A stretch of DNA of 64,000 bases from contig OZ241894.1 in assembly GCA_965203575.1 (NCBI GenBank), positions 1,674,001 to 1,738,000 on the forward strand, read 5' to 3'. Origin of the DNA: Aldehydirespirator sp965203575. Its GTDB lineage: Bacteria; Actinomycetota; Acidimicrobiia; Acidimicrobiales; Aldehydirespiratoraceae. Of this stretch, positions 1 through 8,468 are shown piece by piece (the stretch's first letter is position 1; each line of letters starts with the position of its first letter). The translations under genes and the position numbers were made by a program. Under the pieces are notes generated by a model, which saw nothing but the letters and a program-made list of their open reading frames with translations, ran no database searches and was not told where the DNA came from.

Positions 1-2
1 CG

Positions 3-140
3 ACAGCCAGCCGGGCATTGCGCGGCGAAGCCTCCAGGCTCGAACAGGAGGCGGCCCGGTTGCGGTCCAGAGCCAGGGCTCTGGCCGATGACGAAGCCCG
101 AGCCGCCATGAGAGCCGGTGGGATATTGTCGCGATCATGA
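3..140 (+). CDS. C-terminal fragment of an upstream gene, Arg/Ala-rich helical tail
   Basis: An open frame enters from the left edge and ends at a TGA that overlaps the ATG of the next gene by four bases (ATGA), the usual sign of translational coupling. The 45 visible residues are rich in Ala, Arg, Glu and Leu in a heptad-like pattern, so the tail is probably a coiled coil or long helix. Too little is present to name the family. It is probably the upstream member of the same operon; the true start lies outside the window. Confidence 0.5.
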   Translation, partial: TASRALRGEASRLEQEAARLRSRARALADDEARAAMRAGGILSRS

Positions 141-1360
141 TTATCGACACGCTCAGATCGGTTCTGCGCTTCCGCCGGTTCGAGTTCAACGCGACGAAGC
201 GGCGCCTCCAGAAGGCGGCCAGCATCGAGGATCTGCGTCGGATCGCCCGCCGCCGCCTTCCCGGCGGGGTGTTCGACTACATCGACGGGGGAGCCGAGGA
301 CGAGGTCGCGATGGACCGCAACACGCGTGGCTTCCGGGAGCTCGAGTTCGTGCCTCGTGTCCTGCGCGACATGGGAAACGTGGACACCACCGGCACGATT
401 CTCGGGCACGAGGTGCCCTTCCCGCTCATACTGGCACCGACGGGCTTCACCCGGGTGGCCCACCCGCCCGGCGAGTTGGCCGTGGCCCGGTCGGCGGAGC
501 GAGCCGGGCTTCCCTATTCGCTGTCGACGATGGGCACGCGGTCGGTGGAGGAGGTGGCCGCGGTCAGCAGCGGCTCGAAGTGGTTCCAGGTGTACGTATG
601 GCGCGACAAGGGCCTGCTCAAGGACATGATCCTGCGGGCCGCCGAGGCCGGCTTCGAAGTGCTGTGCATCACGGTGGATGCGGCCATGCTGGGCCGGCGC
701 GAGCGCGATGTGCGCCGGGGGTTCACCCTGCCTCCCAAGATGGGACTGGACATCGTCGTGGAGGGCATGATCCGGCCCAGCTGGAGCCTGCGGTTCGCGT
801 TCTCCGAGCCGATCGAGTTCGCCAATGTCGCCGGCAACACCGACATCGACGGATCGACCGCGGTGGATCTGGCCGCCTTCATGAACGAGCAGTTCGATCC
901 CACGCTGTCGTGGGAGGACGTGGAGTGGATGCGCTCGCTGTGGGACGGGCCGGTGCTGATCAAGGGCGTCCAGAGCGTGGCCGACGCGGTGATAGCCCGC
1001 GATCGGGGGCTCGATGGCATCGTGCTGTCCAACCACGGCGGCCGCCAGCTCGACTCGGCCCCTTCCATCATCGAGCTCGTTCAACCGGTGGCGGAGGCGG
1101 TCGGCGGCGACCTCGACGTCGTCTGCGACGGCGGCGTCCGCCGGGGCGGCGACATCGTCAAGGCGCTGGCCCTGGGAGCGACGTCGTGCATGATCGGACG
1201 GCCCTACCTTTACGGGCTGGCCGCGGCGGGGGAAGAGGGTGTGGACTGGGTCATCGAGCACCTCCGCACCGGGATGGAGCGCGACATGGCGCTGTGCGGC
1301 GCGGCGAGCGTCGCCGAATTGACCCCGGACCTCGTCTACCGGGCTGAGATCGGGAGGTGA
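137..1360 (+). CDS. FMN-dependent alpha-hydroxy acid dehydrogenase (LldD / glycolate oxidase family)
   Basis: This is a full-length member (407 aa) of the FMN TIM-barrel family that oxidises L-2-hydroxy acids such as lactate, glycolate or mandelate to 2-oxo acids. The signature SNHGGRQLD places the catalytic His at residue 300 and the substrate-binding Arg at 303. An N-terminal YIDGGAEDE stretch and the C-terminal DGGVRRGGD / IGRPYLYG phosphate-binding segments are also typical. The ATG overlaps the stop of the partial upstream gene. It lies upstream of the sulfonate operon but is separated from it by a palindromic promoter region, so a role with that pathway (for example on a sulfonated hydroxy acid) is possible but unproven. 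The substrate cannot be read from sequence. Confidence 0.85.
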   Translation: MIIDTLRSVLRFRRFEFNATKRRLQKAASIEDLRRIARRRLPGGVFDYIDGGAEDEVAMDRNTRGFRELEFVPRVLRDMGNVDTTGTILGHEVPFPLILAPTGFTRVAHPPGELAVARSAERAGLPYSLSTMGTRSVEEVAAVSSGSKWFQVYVWRDKGLLKDMILRAAEAGFEVLCITVDAAMLGRRERDVRRGFTLPPKMGLDIVVEGMIRPSWSLRFAFSEPIEFANVAGNTDIDGSTAVDLAAFMNEQFDPTLSWEDVEWMRSLWDGPVLIKGVQSVADAVIARDRGLDGIVLSNHGGRQLDSAPSIIELVQPVAEAVGGDLDVVCDGGVRRGGDIVKALALGATSCMIGRPYLYGLAAAGEEGVDWVIEHLRTGMERDMALCGAASVAELTPDLVYRAEIGR

Positions 1361-1416
1361 GCCGTCCGCCCGGGGCGATTGCCTCCACCAGGACCAGAGA
1401 ATCCCTCCCATAGGGG

Positions 1417-1450
1417 TTAGACACACTCACATCATTGGTGTAGTGTCTAA
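1417..1450. promoter_or_regulatory. Palindromic operator/promoter ahead of the sulfonate operon
   Basis: Perfect 8-bp arms TTAGACAC (1417-1424) and GTGTCTAA (1443-1450) are separated by 18 bp. The left arm also reads as a -35-like TTAGAC, and TAGTGT (1441-1446) as a weak -10 at 18-bp spacing. A dimeric repressor binding here would cover the promoter of the aminotransferase gene, which starts at 1498 behind an AGGAGG at 1487-1492. The TetR-family protein encoded at 9474 is a candidate binder (inference). Confidence 0.55.
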
Positions 1451-1497
1451 GCGCACCGGCCGGACACGGTCTGGATTCCGCGGTACAGGAGGATCGC

Positions 1498-2871
1498 ATG
1501 CGGGGGGATCGGGAGCGGGCTCGCCGTCACTTGCTGCCGCACTTCACGCGGGGTGATGCGTGGCGTCGTGACGATCTGGTCGTGATCGACCGCGGCGAGG
1601 GCTGCTACGTGTGGGACGCGGACGGGAACCGGTACCTGGACGCCCTGGCCGGCCTGTTCTGCACCAACCTCGGCCACGGCCGCAGCGATCTCACCGCGGC
1701 TGCGTCCAAACAGATGGACAAGCTCGCCTTCTACCCCAATTGGGGGATGGCCCATCCTTCGGCGATCCAGGCCGCGTCGATGATCGCTGCCGCCGCGCCG
1801 GGCGACCTGGACCGGACGTTCTTCGTGAGTTCGGGATCTGAGGCAGTGGAGTCGGCCCTGAAGTTCGCCCGCTGCTATCACCTGGCCAACGGCGAGAAAG
1901 GACGCCACAAGGTGGTGGCTCGCCGGTGGGCCTACCACGGCACGACTCTGGGTGCCCTGGCGCTGACGGGCATTCCCAACTTCCGCGACCCGTTCCTGCC
2001 GATGCTCGCCGACAACGTGCTCCGCGTTCCCAACACGTTGGAATGCACCGCGTCGGCCGACCGGCCCGCCCGGGAGCTCGACTGCGTGCAGGCGATCGAG
2101 GAGGCGATCGTGGACGCGGGCCCCGACACCGTGGCCATGGTCATCGCCGAGCCGGTGCAGAACGGTCGGGGGGCGCTCGTCCCGCCCGAGGGCTACTGGC
2201 AGGAACTGCGCCGCATCTGCGATGCCTACGGCGTGCTGCTGTGCGCCGACGAGGTCATCAACTCCTTCGGGCGGCTGGGCCACTGGTTCGGCAGCGAGCG
2301 CTTCGATGTCCAACCCGACGTGATCACCTTCGCCAAAGGGGTGACCAGTGCCTACCAGCCCCTCGGAGGGCTGGTGGTGCGCGGCCCGCTGGTGGATCGC
2401 CTGTGGGACTCGCCGCTTGCCATGTATGTCCATGGCTCCACCTTCGGCGGCCACCCGGTGGCAACCGCGGTTGCGGTGGCCAACATGACCGCTATGCGCG
2501 ATGAGGACGTCTTCGGGCACGTCCTAGCCAACGAGGCTCGTCTGGGCGATGGCCTGCGGGCGCTGATGGAGTCTCACCCGTGCGTCAAGGACGTGCGAGG
2601 CACCGGCTACTTCTATTCCGTCGAGTTGATGCGCGATCGCGCCGAAGGGGTGGACCTCAACGATGCGGAGGTCGCCGAACTGCTTCCGGGCGGCGTGCTC
2701 GACCGGCTGGTTCGCTCCGCACGCGTGCTGGTGCGACCCGACGGCAGGGGCGCAGTGATGCTCGCGGTGTCGCCGCCTCTGGTGGCCGACGAGAACGTGA
2801 TCGACGACCTGCTCGGTCGTCTCGACCAAGTGCTCGACCGCCTGGGCGGTTGGCTGAAGACCTCGACATGA
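1498..2871 (+). CDS. tpa: Class III aminotransferase, probable taurine-pyruvate aminotransferase
   Basis: This is a 457-aa fold-type I PLP enzyme. It has the FFVSSGSEAVE phosphate-binding loop, the cofactor Asp in LLCADEVINSFGR (Asp251) and the Schiff-base lysine in FAKGVTSAYQPLGG (Lys280). Length and the GITSAY-PLGG type of lysine context fit the omega-amino-acid:pyruvate branch to which Tpa belongs. Tpa moves the amino group of taurine to pyruvate, giving sulfoacetaldehyde and alanine. A TauABC-like transporter and a pta gene directly downstream support the taurine assignment, because Tpa-Xsc-Pta is the known dissimilation route. A different omega-amino acid (beta-alanine, GABA) remains possible. 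The start is fixed by a strong AGGAGG five bases upstream. Confidence 0.72.
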   Translation: MRGDRERARRHLLPHFTRGDAWRRDDLVVIDRGEGCYVWDADGNRYLDALAGLFCTNLGHGRSDLTAAASKQMDKLAFYPNWGMAHPSAIQAASMIAAAAPGDLDRTFFVSSGSEAVESALKFARCYHLANGEKGRHKVVARRWAYHGTTLGALALTGIPNFRDPFLPMLADNVLRVPNTLECTASADRPARELDCVQAIEEAIVDAGPDTVAMVIAEPVQNGRGALVPPEGYWQELRRICDAYGVLLCADEVINSFGRLGHWFGSERFDVQPDVITFAKGVTSAYQPLGGLVVRGPLVDRLWDSPLAMYVHGSTFGGHPVATAVAVANMTAMRDEDVFGHVLANEARLGDGLRALMESHPCVKDVRGTGYFYSVELMRDRAEGVDLNDAEVAELLPGGVLDRLVRSARVLVRPDGRGAVMLAVSPPLVADENVIDDLLGRLDQVLDRLGGWLKTST

Positions 2872-2905
2872 GGCTCGACATACCCAACGAATTGGAGGGA
2901 TCCCC

Positions 2906-4948
2906 ATGAAACGACTATTGGCCTTGCTGGCCGTACTGGTGCTTGTCGCCGCCGCTTGCGGCGACGATGAAGATGCACCCGCGCCCGTCGCCGACGGCGA
3001 TGACGCCACGGCTGCCACCACCGACGACGATGCCGCACCAGCAGCACCCGCCGAGACGATGCTGGACGAGTTGAATGTGGCCTACTTCTTGGAGTGGCCG
3101 ACGGCGAACCAGGTGGCCCAGGCCAGAAAGACCTATGACGAGGCTCTCGGCTTGACGGTGAACTGGATCCCGTTCGCGTCGGGCGGTGACATGGCCCAGG
3201 CCATGGAGGCCGGCGACATCGACATCTCCTACTCCCAGGGCCTGACCCCGTTCGCGAACTTCGTGACCGGCGGCTCGGACCTGCTGCTGGTGGGCGTGGC
3301 GGTCTCGTACGCGGATGCCGACAACTGCGTCGCCAGCCCCGACTACGGGGTCACCGCGGACAACGCGGCGGAGACGCTGGCGGGTCAGAGCATCTACACG
3401 CCGCTGGGCAACGTGACCCACTTCAAGCTGTTGAAGATGCTGGAGCATCTCGGTGTGGACACCTCCAGTGTCGAGTTGATCCAGTCCGAGGGCGGCCCGG
3501 CTGCGGTGGCCGCGCTCGATTCGGGTGCGGTGGCCATGGCGTGCGCGTTCGGCGGCGCGGTGAACGAGATGATCGCCAACGGCGGCAACCTGGTGATGAC
3601 CGGATCCGAGCAGGAGGCCATCGGCATCCGCGTGTTCGACATCATCTCCACCACCGGCACGTTCGCCGCGGAGCATCCTGACATCGTCACCAGGTTCCTG
3701 CAGGTGACCGAGGACGCCAACGTGGCCTACAACGACGACCGCGGCCCGTTCATCGACACCATCGCGGAGGCCGCGGGCATGGACCGCGAGCCCACCATCG
3801 CGCTGCTGGACGCGTTCTCGTTCCCCGAGAAGGACGTGCAGCTGTCCGGGGCGTGGCTCGGTGGCACCGTCCAGCAGGTCATGAAGGACCAGATGGACTT
3901 CTTCGTCGCCCAGGGCGAGATCGAGTCCGCGCTGGAAAGCTATGATTCCTTCGTCGACACCAGCTTCCTCGAAGCCGTCGAGGGCCGCGCCGGCGGCGCC
4001 GCAGCACCTGCTGACGAGATGATGCTGGATGAGTTGAATGTGGCCTACTTCTTGGAGTGGCCGACGGCGAACCAGGTGGCCCAGGCGGAGCAGACCTATG
4101 ACGATGCTCTCGGCATGACGGTGAACTGGATCCCGTTCGCGTCGGGCGGTGACATGGCCCAGGCCATGGAGGCCGGCGACATCGACATCTCCTACTCGCA
4201 GGGCCTGACCCCGTTCGCGAACTTCGTGACCGGCGGCTCGGACCTGCTGCTGGTGGGTGTGGCGGTCTCGTACGCGGATGCCGACAACTGCGTCGCCCAT
4301 CCCGACTACGGGGTCACCGCGGACAACGCGGCGGAGACGCTGGCGGGTCAGAGCATCTACACGCCGCTGGGCAACGTGACCCACTTCAAGCTGTTGAAGA
4401 TGCTGGAGCATCTCGGTGTGGACACGGCCACGGTCGAGTTGATCCAGTCCGAGGGCGGGCCGGCTGCGGTGGCCGCGCTGGACTCCGGTGCGGTGGCCAT
4501 GGCGTGCGCGTTCGGCGGCGCGGTGAACGAGATGATCGCCAACGGCGGCAACCTGGTGATGACGGGCTCCGAGCAGGAGGCCATCGGCATCCGCGTGTTC
4601 GACATCATCTCCACCACCGGCACGTTCGCCGATGCGTACCCGAGTGTGGTCACCGGGTTCCTGCAGGTGACCGAGGACGCCAACGTGGCCTACAACGACG
4701 ACCGCGGCCCGTTCATCGACACCATCGCGGAGGCCGCGGGCATGGACCGCGAGCCCACCATCGCGCTGCTGGACGCGTTCTCGTTCCCCGAGAAGGACGT
4801 GCAGCTGTCCGGGGCGTGGCTCGGTGGCACCGTCCAGCAGGTCATGAAGGACCAGATGGACTTCTTCGTCGCCCAGGGCGAGATCGAGTCCGCGCTGCGG
4901 AGCTACGACTCCTTCGTCGACACCAGCTTCCTCGAAGCCGTCGACTAG
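2906..4948 (+). CDS. Tandem-fused double substrate-binding lipoprotein of a TauA/NMT1-type ABC transporter
   Basis: A lipoprotein signal peptide with lipobox Cys at residue 18 is followed by an acidic Ala-rich linker and two consecutive full SBP domains (about residues 52-358 and 373-680) with a repeat period of 321 aa (963 bp). Each domain opens with LDELNVAYFLEWPTANQ and ends with YDSFVDTSFLEAV, so each is a complete periplasmic-binding module. The two halves differ at only a few residues and appear identical in DNA for more than 200 bp (around 3706-3939 versus 4669-4902), so duplication or gene conversion is recent. TauA-type proteins are normally about 320-340 aa with one domain. It probably binds taurine or another sulfonate outside the membrane. 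A GGAGGGATCCCC motif precedes the ATG. An assembly artefact should be excluded. Confidence 0.85.
   Translation: MKRLLALLAVLVLVAAACGDDEDAPAPVADGDDATAATTDDDAAPAAPAETMLDELNVAYFLEWPTANQVAQARKTYDEALGLTVNWIPFASGGDMAQAMEAGDIDISYSQGLTPFANFVTGGSDLLLVGVAVSYADADNCVASPDYGVTADNAAETLAGQSIYTPLGNVTHFKLLKMLEHLGVDTSSVELIQSEGGPAAVAALDSGAVAMACAFGGAVNEMIANGGNLVMTGSEQEAIGIRVFDIISTTGTFAAEHPDIVTRFLQVTEDANVAYNDDRGPFIDTIAEAAGMDREPTIALLDAFSFPEKDVQLSGAWLGGTVQQVMKDQMDFFVAQGEIESALESYDSFVDTSFLEAVEGRAGGAAAPADEMMLDELNVAYFLEWPTANQVAQAEQTYDDALGMTVNWIPFASGGDMAQAMEAGDIDISYSQGLTPFANFVTGGSDLLLVGVAVSYADADNCVAHPDYGVTADNAAETLAGQSIYTPLGNVTHFKLLKMLEHLGVDTATVELIQSEGGPAAVAALDSGAVAMACAFGGAVNEMIANGGNLVMTGSEQEAIGIRVFDIISTTGTFADAYPSVVTGFLQVTEDANVAYNDDRGPFIDTIAEAAGMDREPTIALLDAFSFPEKDVQLSGAWLGGTVQQVMKDQMDFFVAQGEIESALRSYDSFVDTSFLEAVD
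3062..4946 (+). repeat. In-frame tandem duplication of the SBP domain, 963-bp period
   Basis: Unit 1 starts at the CTG codon at 3062 and unit 2 at the equivalent CTG at 4025. Differences cluster at a few positions (for example ARKTYDEALGL versus AEQTYDDALGM near the start). A third, more diverged unit lies permuted at 5338-6303. Confidence 0.9.
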
Positions 4949-4961
4949 TTCCCCAGCTCGT

Positions 4962-4994
4962 GGGCGGGCGCGTCGAGCCTTGGGGCGCCCGCCC
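4962..4994 (+). terminator. GC-rich intercistronic stem-loop after the binding-protein gene
   Basis: A perfect 10-bp stem, GGGCGGGCGC (4962-4971) with GCGCCCGCCC (4985-4994), closes a 13-nt loop. No T-tract follows. Such hairpins after ABC binding-protein genes commonly stabilise the upstream message or partly attenuate, giving more binding protein than membrane components. That role is inferred here. Confidence 0.55.
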
Positions 4995-5064
4995 GCGACT
5001 GACGGCTCGTAGTCGCCCGGCTACGGTCGTATTGAGTTGAGACCCGGGCCGAGGGGGGATCCGC

Positions 5065-7407
5065 ATGGATTCAATTGTTCAGGGCTTGGCCGACGCCTAT
5101 GACTTCATCACACTCGTAGTCGCCCGGGGCGCGTACTGGTTCTCGATAGTCCTTCTGGTCGTGTCGGCGGTCGCCGCCGTGCTGATGGTGCTCGACCTGA
5201 TCCTCACTCCGACACAACGATTCCGATCGGCCGACCGGTCTGCGCAGCCCCGGGACGGCATCATCCTCATCGGTCAGATCCTCGCGGCCGGGCTGCTCAT
5301 CGGCGCGGTCGTGCTGGCCTTTCGGGACACGGGCAACCCATACGTCGGCACCATCGCCGGCGCCGCGGACATGGACCGCGACGCGGCCGAAGCGCTGCTG
5401 GACGCGTTCAGCTTCCCCGAGAAGGACGCTCAGCTGTCGGGGGAGTGGCTCGGTGGCACCGTCCAGTCGGCCATGAGGGAGCAGATGGACTTCTTCGTGG
5501 CCCGGGGCGAGATCGAGTCGGCGCTACCGAGCTACGACTCCTTCGTCGACACCAGCTTCCTTGAAGGGGTGAAGGGCCGCGGCGACGGCGGCTCGGCGCC
5601 CGGGGTGGCCACGGGCGGTCTCGAAGAGCTGAATGTGGCCTACTTCTCGGAATGGCCGACGGCGAATCAGGCGGCCCAGGCCGAGAAGACCTATGACGAA
5701 GCTCTGGGTCTGACCGTGAACTGGATCCCGCTCGTGTCGGGCAACGAGATGGCTGAGGCGATGGAGGCCGGCGATGTCGACATCTCCTATTCGCAGGGTG
5801 TGACGCCGTTCGCGAACTTCGTGACCGGCGGGTCCGACCTGCTGCTGGTGGGGGTGGCGGTGAGCTATGCCGACGCCGACAACTGTGTGGCTGCGCGAGG
5901 CCTGGGGATCACGGCCGAGAACGCGGCGGAGAGACTGGCCGGCCAGAGCATCTACACGCCGCTGGGCAACGTGACACACTTCAAGCTGTTGAAGATGCTG
6001 GAGCATCTCGGGGTGGACGCCTCCACGGTGGAGCTGATCCCGTCCGAGGGCGGCCCGGCGGCCGTGGCCGCGTTGGAGTCCGGCGACGTGGCCATGGCGT
6101 GCGCGTTCGGCGGAGCGGTCAACAAGATGATCGCCAACGGCGGGAATCTGCTGATGACGGGCGCGGAGCAGGAGGCCATCGGCGTCCGGGTCTTCGACAT
6201 CGTCTCCACCACCGGCGACTTCGCGGCGCGGCACCCCAGCGTCGTCACGGGGTTCCTTCAGGTGACCGATGACGCCACGCGGGCCTACAACGACGGCGCC
6301 GGGTTCCCCTGGCGGCCGATCGTGGCCCTGTTGGGCGGCGCCGCGCTGATGGCCCTGCTCGTCGTGTACCGCCGTGCCTCCGAGGAGCGTCAGGCCGGGC
6401 TGGCCCGGTACGTGTGGCTCGCTCTGGCGGTGAGTTCCGTGCTTGCAGTGATCCTCGCCTTCCTGCAGCGCGAGGACTCGTCCATCCCGTTCATGGGTCT
6501 GCTGCTGGGCGTGTTCATCATGGCTCGGGCGTGGTTCCTGCTCGCCCGTCCAGAAGTGCGCTTCGACAAGTCGAGTGTGACCGTCAAGACGGACTCCCGC
6601 ACCGAGAGCGCCCTCATCGTCGACAAGCTCGGCATGGTCTACGAACTGCCCGACGGCGGCAGCGTCGAGGCCCTCAAGGACGTGACGTTCACGCTGGAGC
6701 CCGGTCGCCTGCTCTCGCTGCTCGGCCCGTCGGGCTGTGGCAAGACCACGCTGCTGAACATCGTCGCCGGCTTCCTGGCGCCCACTGCGGGCGAGGTGAA
6801 GCTCGGCAGCGAGCCGATAACCGGACCCGGTCAGGACCGGGGGATGGTCTTCCAGCGCGGGGCCCTGTTCGAGTGGCTGTCCGTCAACGACAACGTGGGC
6901 TTCGGAGCCCGAATGAACGGTCGCTCCCGTCCGGCGTCGCGTGAGGAGGTCCAGGACCTGCTGCGCATCGTCGGCCTGCAGGACTTCGGCGAGAAGGCGG
7001 TGTACGAGTTGTCCGGCGGGATGCAGCAGCGGGTGGCGCTGGCGCGATGCCTTGCCAATGATCCCAAGCTCATCCTGATGGACGAGCCGCTGGGCGCCCT
7101 CGATGCGCTCACTCGCGAGAAGATGCAGCGCTTGGTGCTGGACCTCTGGAACGAGACGGGCAAGACCATAGTGCTGGTCACCCACAGCGTTGAGGAGGCG
7201 TTGTATCTCGGTGACCAGCTGTTCGTGATGGCACCTCGACCGGGTCGGATAGAGAAGGTCTACGACCTGCCGTTCGCCAGGCAGGCGCTGACCGCGGACG
7301 CCCGCGATCTGAAGACCTCGCCGGAGTTCGTCCGGGTGCGTGAGGAGATCCTCGGGATGATCTGGGCCATGGAGGAACAGATCATGGGAACGGGAGGAGA
7401 GAACTGA
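5065..7407 (+). CDS. Hybrid ABC protein: membrane segments, circularly permuted binding domain, membrane segments and TauB-like ATPase
   Basis: The 780-aa order is: TM1 (about 23-47), TM2 (66-86), a permuted SBP unit (92-412), TM3-TM5 (about 418-433, 446-465, 472-492), ABC ATPase (about 513-760). The SBP unit starts with the C-lobe segment (ALLDAFSFPEKD to FVDTSFLEGV), runs through a GRGDGGSAPG linker, then the N-lobe (ELNVAYFSEWPTANQ to AYNDGAG). The ATPase is intact: Walker A GPSGCGKT (554-561), signature LSGGMQQ (649-655), Walker B Asp673-Glu674 and H-loop His707. With five TM helices and a cytosolic ATPase, the SBP loop is predicted to lie outside. It would energise the permease encoded next, whose ATG overlaps this stop (TGATG). 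Ordinary TauB proteins are about 260 aa and soluble. Confidence 0.85.
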   Translation: MDSIVQGLADAYDFITLVVARGAYWFSIVLLVVSAVAAVLMVLDLILTPTQRFRSADRSAQPRDGIILIGQILAAGLLIGAVVLAFRDTGNPYVGTIAGAADMDRDAAEALLDAFSFPEKDAQLSGEWLGGTVQSAMREQMDFFVARGEIESALPSYDSFVDTSFLEGVKGRGDGGSAPGVATGGLEELNVAYFSEWPTANQAAQAEKTYDEALGLTVNWIPLVSGNEMAEAMEAGDVDISYSQGVTPFANFVTGGSDLLLVGVAVSYADADNCVAARGLGITAENAAERLAGQSIYTPLGNVTHFKLLKMLEHLGVDASTVELIPSEGGPAAVAALESGDVAMACAFGGAVNKMIANGGNLLMTGAEQEAIGVRVFDIVSTTGDFAARHPSVVTGFLQVTDDATRAYNDGAGFPWRPIVALLGGAALMALLVVYRRASEERQAGLARYVWLALAVSSVLAVILAFLQREDSSIPFMGLLLGVFIMARAWFLLARPEVRFDKSSVTVKTDSRTESALIVDKLGMVYELPDGGSVEALKDVTFTLEPGRLLSLLGPSGCGKTTLLNIVAGFLAPTAGEVKLGSEPITGPGQDRGMVFQRGALFEWLSVNDNVGFGARMNGRSRPASREEVQDLLRIVGLQDFGEKAVYELSGGMQQRVALARCLANDPKLILMDEPLGALDALTREKMQRLVLDLWNETGKTIVLVTHSVEEALYLGDQLFVMAPRPGRIEKVYDLPFARQALTADARDLKTSPEFVRVREEILGMIWAMEEQIMGTGGEN
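5338..6303 (+). repeat. Third, circularly permuted copy of the SBP repeat unit
   Basis: About 322 codons correspond to one full period of the upstream tandem array, but cut at the YNDDRG/PFIDTI position instead of at the domain start. The segment contains the inter-domain linker that exists only in the fused double SBP. Synonymous and amino-acid divergence is clearly greater than between the two upstream copies. Confidence 0.8.
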
Positions 7408-8468
7408 TGGTGGAGGGTCCGGGCGGCCACGCCCTCGAAGAGAACATCGAACAGCAGAACCGCGCCGTCAACTGGCCGTTCAACTGGCTGTTCCGCAGGT
7501 CCGGCACGAGCACACGCAAGACGGTCACCTTCGGAGACGCGGCGGAGGTCAGCGGCGCCCTGCATTGGACGATCCTCAGCCTCGTGGCGGTGTTGGTGCT
7601 CTGGTACATCGCTACCAAGGTGTGGGGCCTGCCGCAGGAGTGGTACGACCACGCCGACCAGGTGCGGGCCGGGCTGTCAGCAGACGAGAGCTACGAACAG
7701 CGCGCCCTGCTCCGCGACTGCGATGCCGCCGCCGAGGATCCCGCCGCGTTCGCCGACCTGCCGGAGTGCTCCTACACCCAGTGGCTCAACGAGCGGACTC
7801 TTCCGAGCCCGGCCCAGGTGTTGGATGCGGCCTGGGGGTTCGCACGCGACGGCTACAGCGGCTTCACCATGTGGGAGCATCTCTGGCTCAGCTTCAGCCG
7901 CTTGGCCAAGGGACTGTTCTGGGGGGTCGCGATCGGCGTGCCCATAGGGCTCGCAATGGGTCTGTCCAACCGCTGGAGGGGAATCTTCGACCCGGTGGTG
8001 GAACTCCTGCGGCCCATCCCGCCGCTCGCGCTGATACCGCTGTTCATCGTGTGGTTCGGCATCGGTGAGGAGGGCAAGGTCAACCTGCTGCTGTTTGCGG
8101 CGATCTGGATAATGGTGATAGCGGCCCGCTCAGGGGTGCTGGCCGTCAACACGACCAAGGTCCACGCCGCCTATTCGCTCGGAGCCTCCAAGGTCCAGGT
8201 GCTGCGCCATGTGATCCTGCCCAACGCGCTCCCTGAGATCTTCACCGGCCTGCGGGTGGCGATCGGAGTGTGCTGGGGGACGCTGGTCGCGGCCGAGTTG
8301 CTCGGCTCGAGTGCCGGCCTGGGCTTCACCATCTTCAAGGCCCGCCAGTTCTTCCTGCTCGACCTGATGCTCTCCGCGGTGATCCTCATCAGCATCCTGG
8401 GCGTCACCATGGACGTGGCCATGCGCATGGCCGAGAAGCGGCTCATCCCCTGGCGGGGCAAGGGGTGA
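7407..8468 (+). CDS. tauC: ABC transporter permease, TauC/SsuC-like
   Basis: This 353-aa integral membrane protein has a binding-protein-dependent permease domain in its C-terminal two thirds. The EAA loop (about residues 252-275: AYSLGASKVQ followed by LPNALPEIF) is the contact to the ATPase. TM1 lies near residues 54-72. Between it and the next helix (about 165-185) is an unusually long soluble stretch of about 85 residues with two Cys, which is predicted to be external. TauC/SsuC proteins are usually 250-280 aa, so the N-terminal part is an extension. It is translationally coupled to the hybrid ATPase gene, and its own stop overlaps the GTG of the pta gene. Confidence 0.85.
   Translation: MVEGPGGHALEENIEQQNRAVNWPFNWLFRRSGTSTRKTVTFGDAAEVSGALHWTILSLVAVLVLWYIATKVWGLPQEWYDHADQVRAGLSADESYEQRALLRDCDAAAEDPAAFADLPECSYTQWLNERTLPSPAQVLDAAWGFARDGYSGFTMWEHLWLSFSRLAKGLFWGVAIGVPIGLAMGLSNRWRGIFDPVVELLRPIPPLALIPLFIVWFGIGEEGKVNLLLFAAIWIMVIAARSGVLAVNTTKVHAAYSLGASKVQVLRHVILPNALPEIFTGLRVAIGVCWGTLVAAELLGSSAGLGFTIFKARQFFLLDLMLSAVILISILGVTMDVAMRMAEKRLIPWRGKG

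Noticed and set aside
2915..4411. 498-codon minus-strand frame within the tandem SBP gene, with repeated sequence
   Set aside because: It is the antisense reading of the duplicated SBP DNA; the repetition merely mirrors the plus-strand duplication.
3062..6303. Transposon or phage explanation for the SBP repeats
   Set aside because: No transposase, terminal inverted repeats or target duplications are visible; the units are in-frame domain copies.
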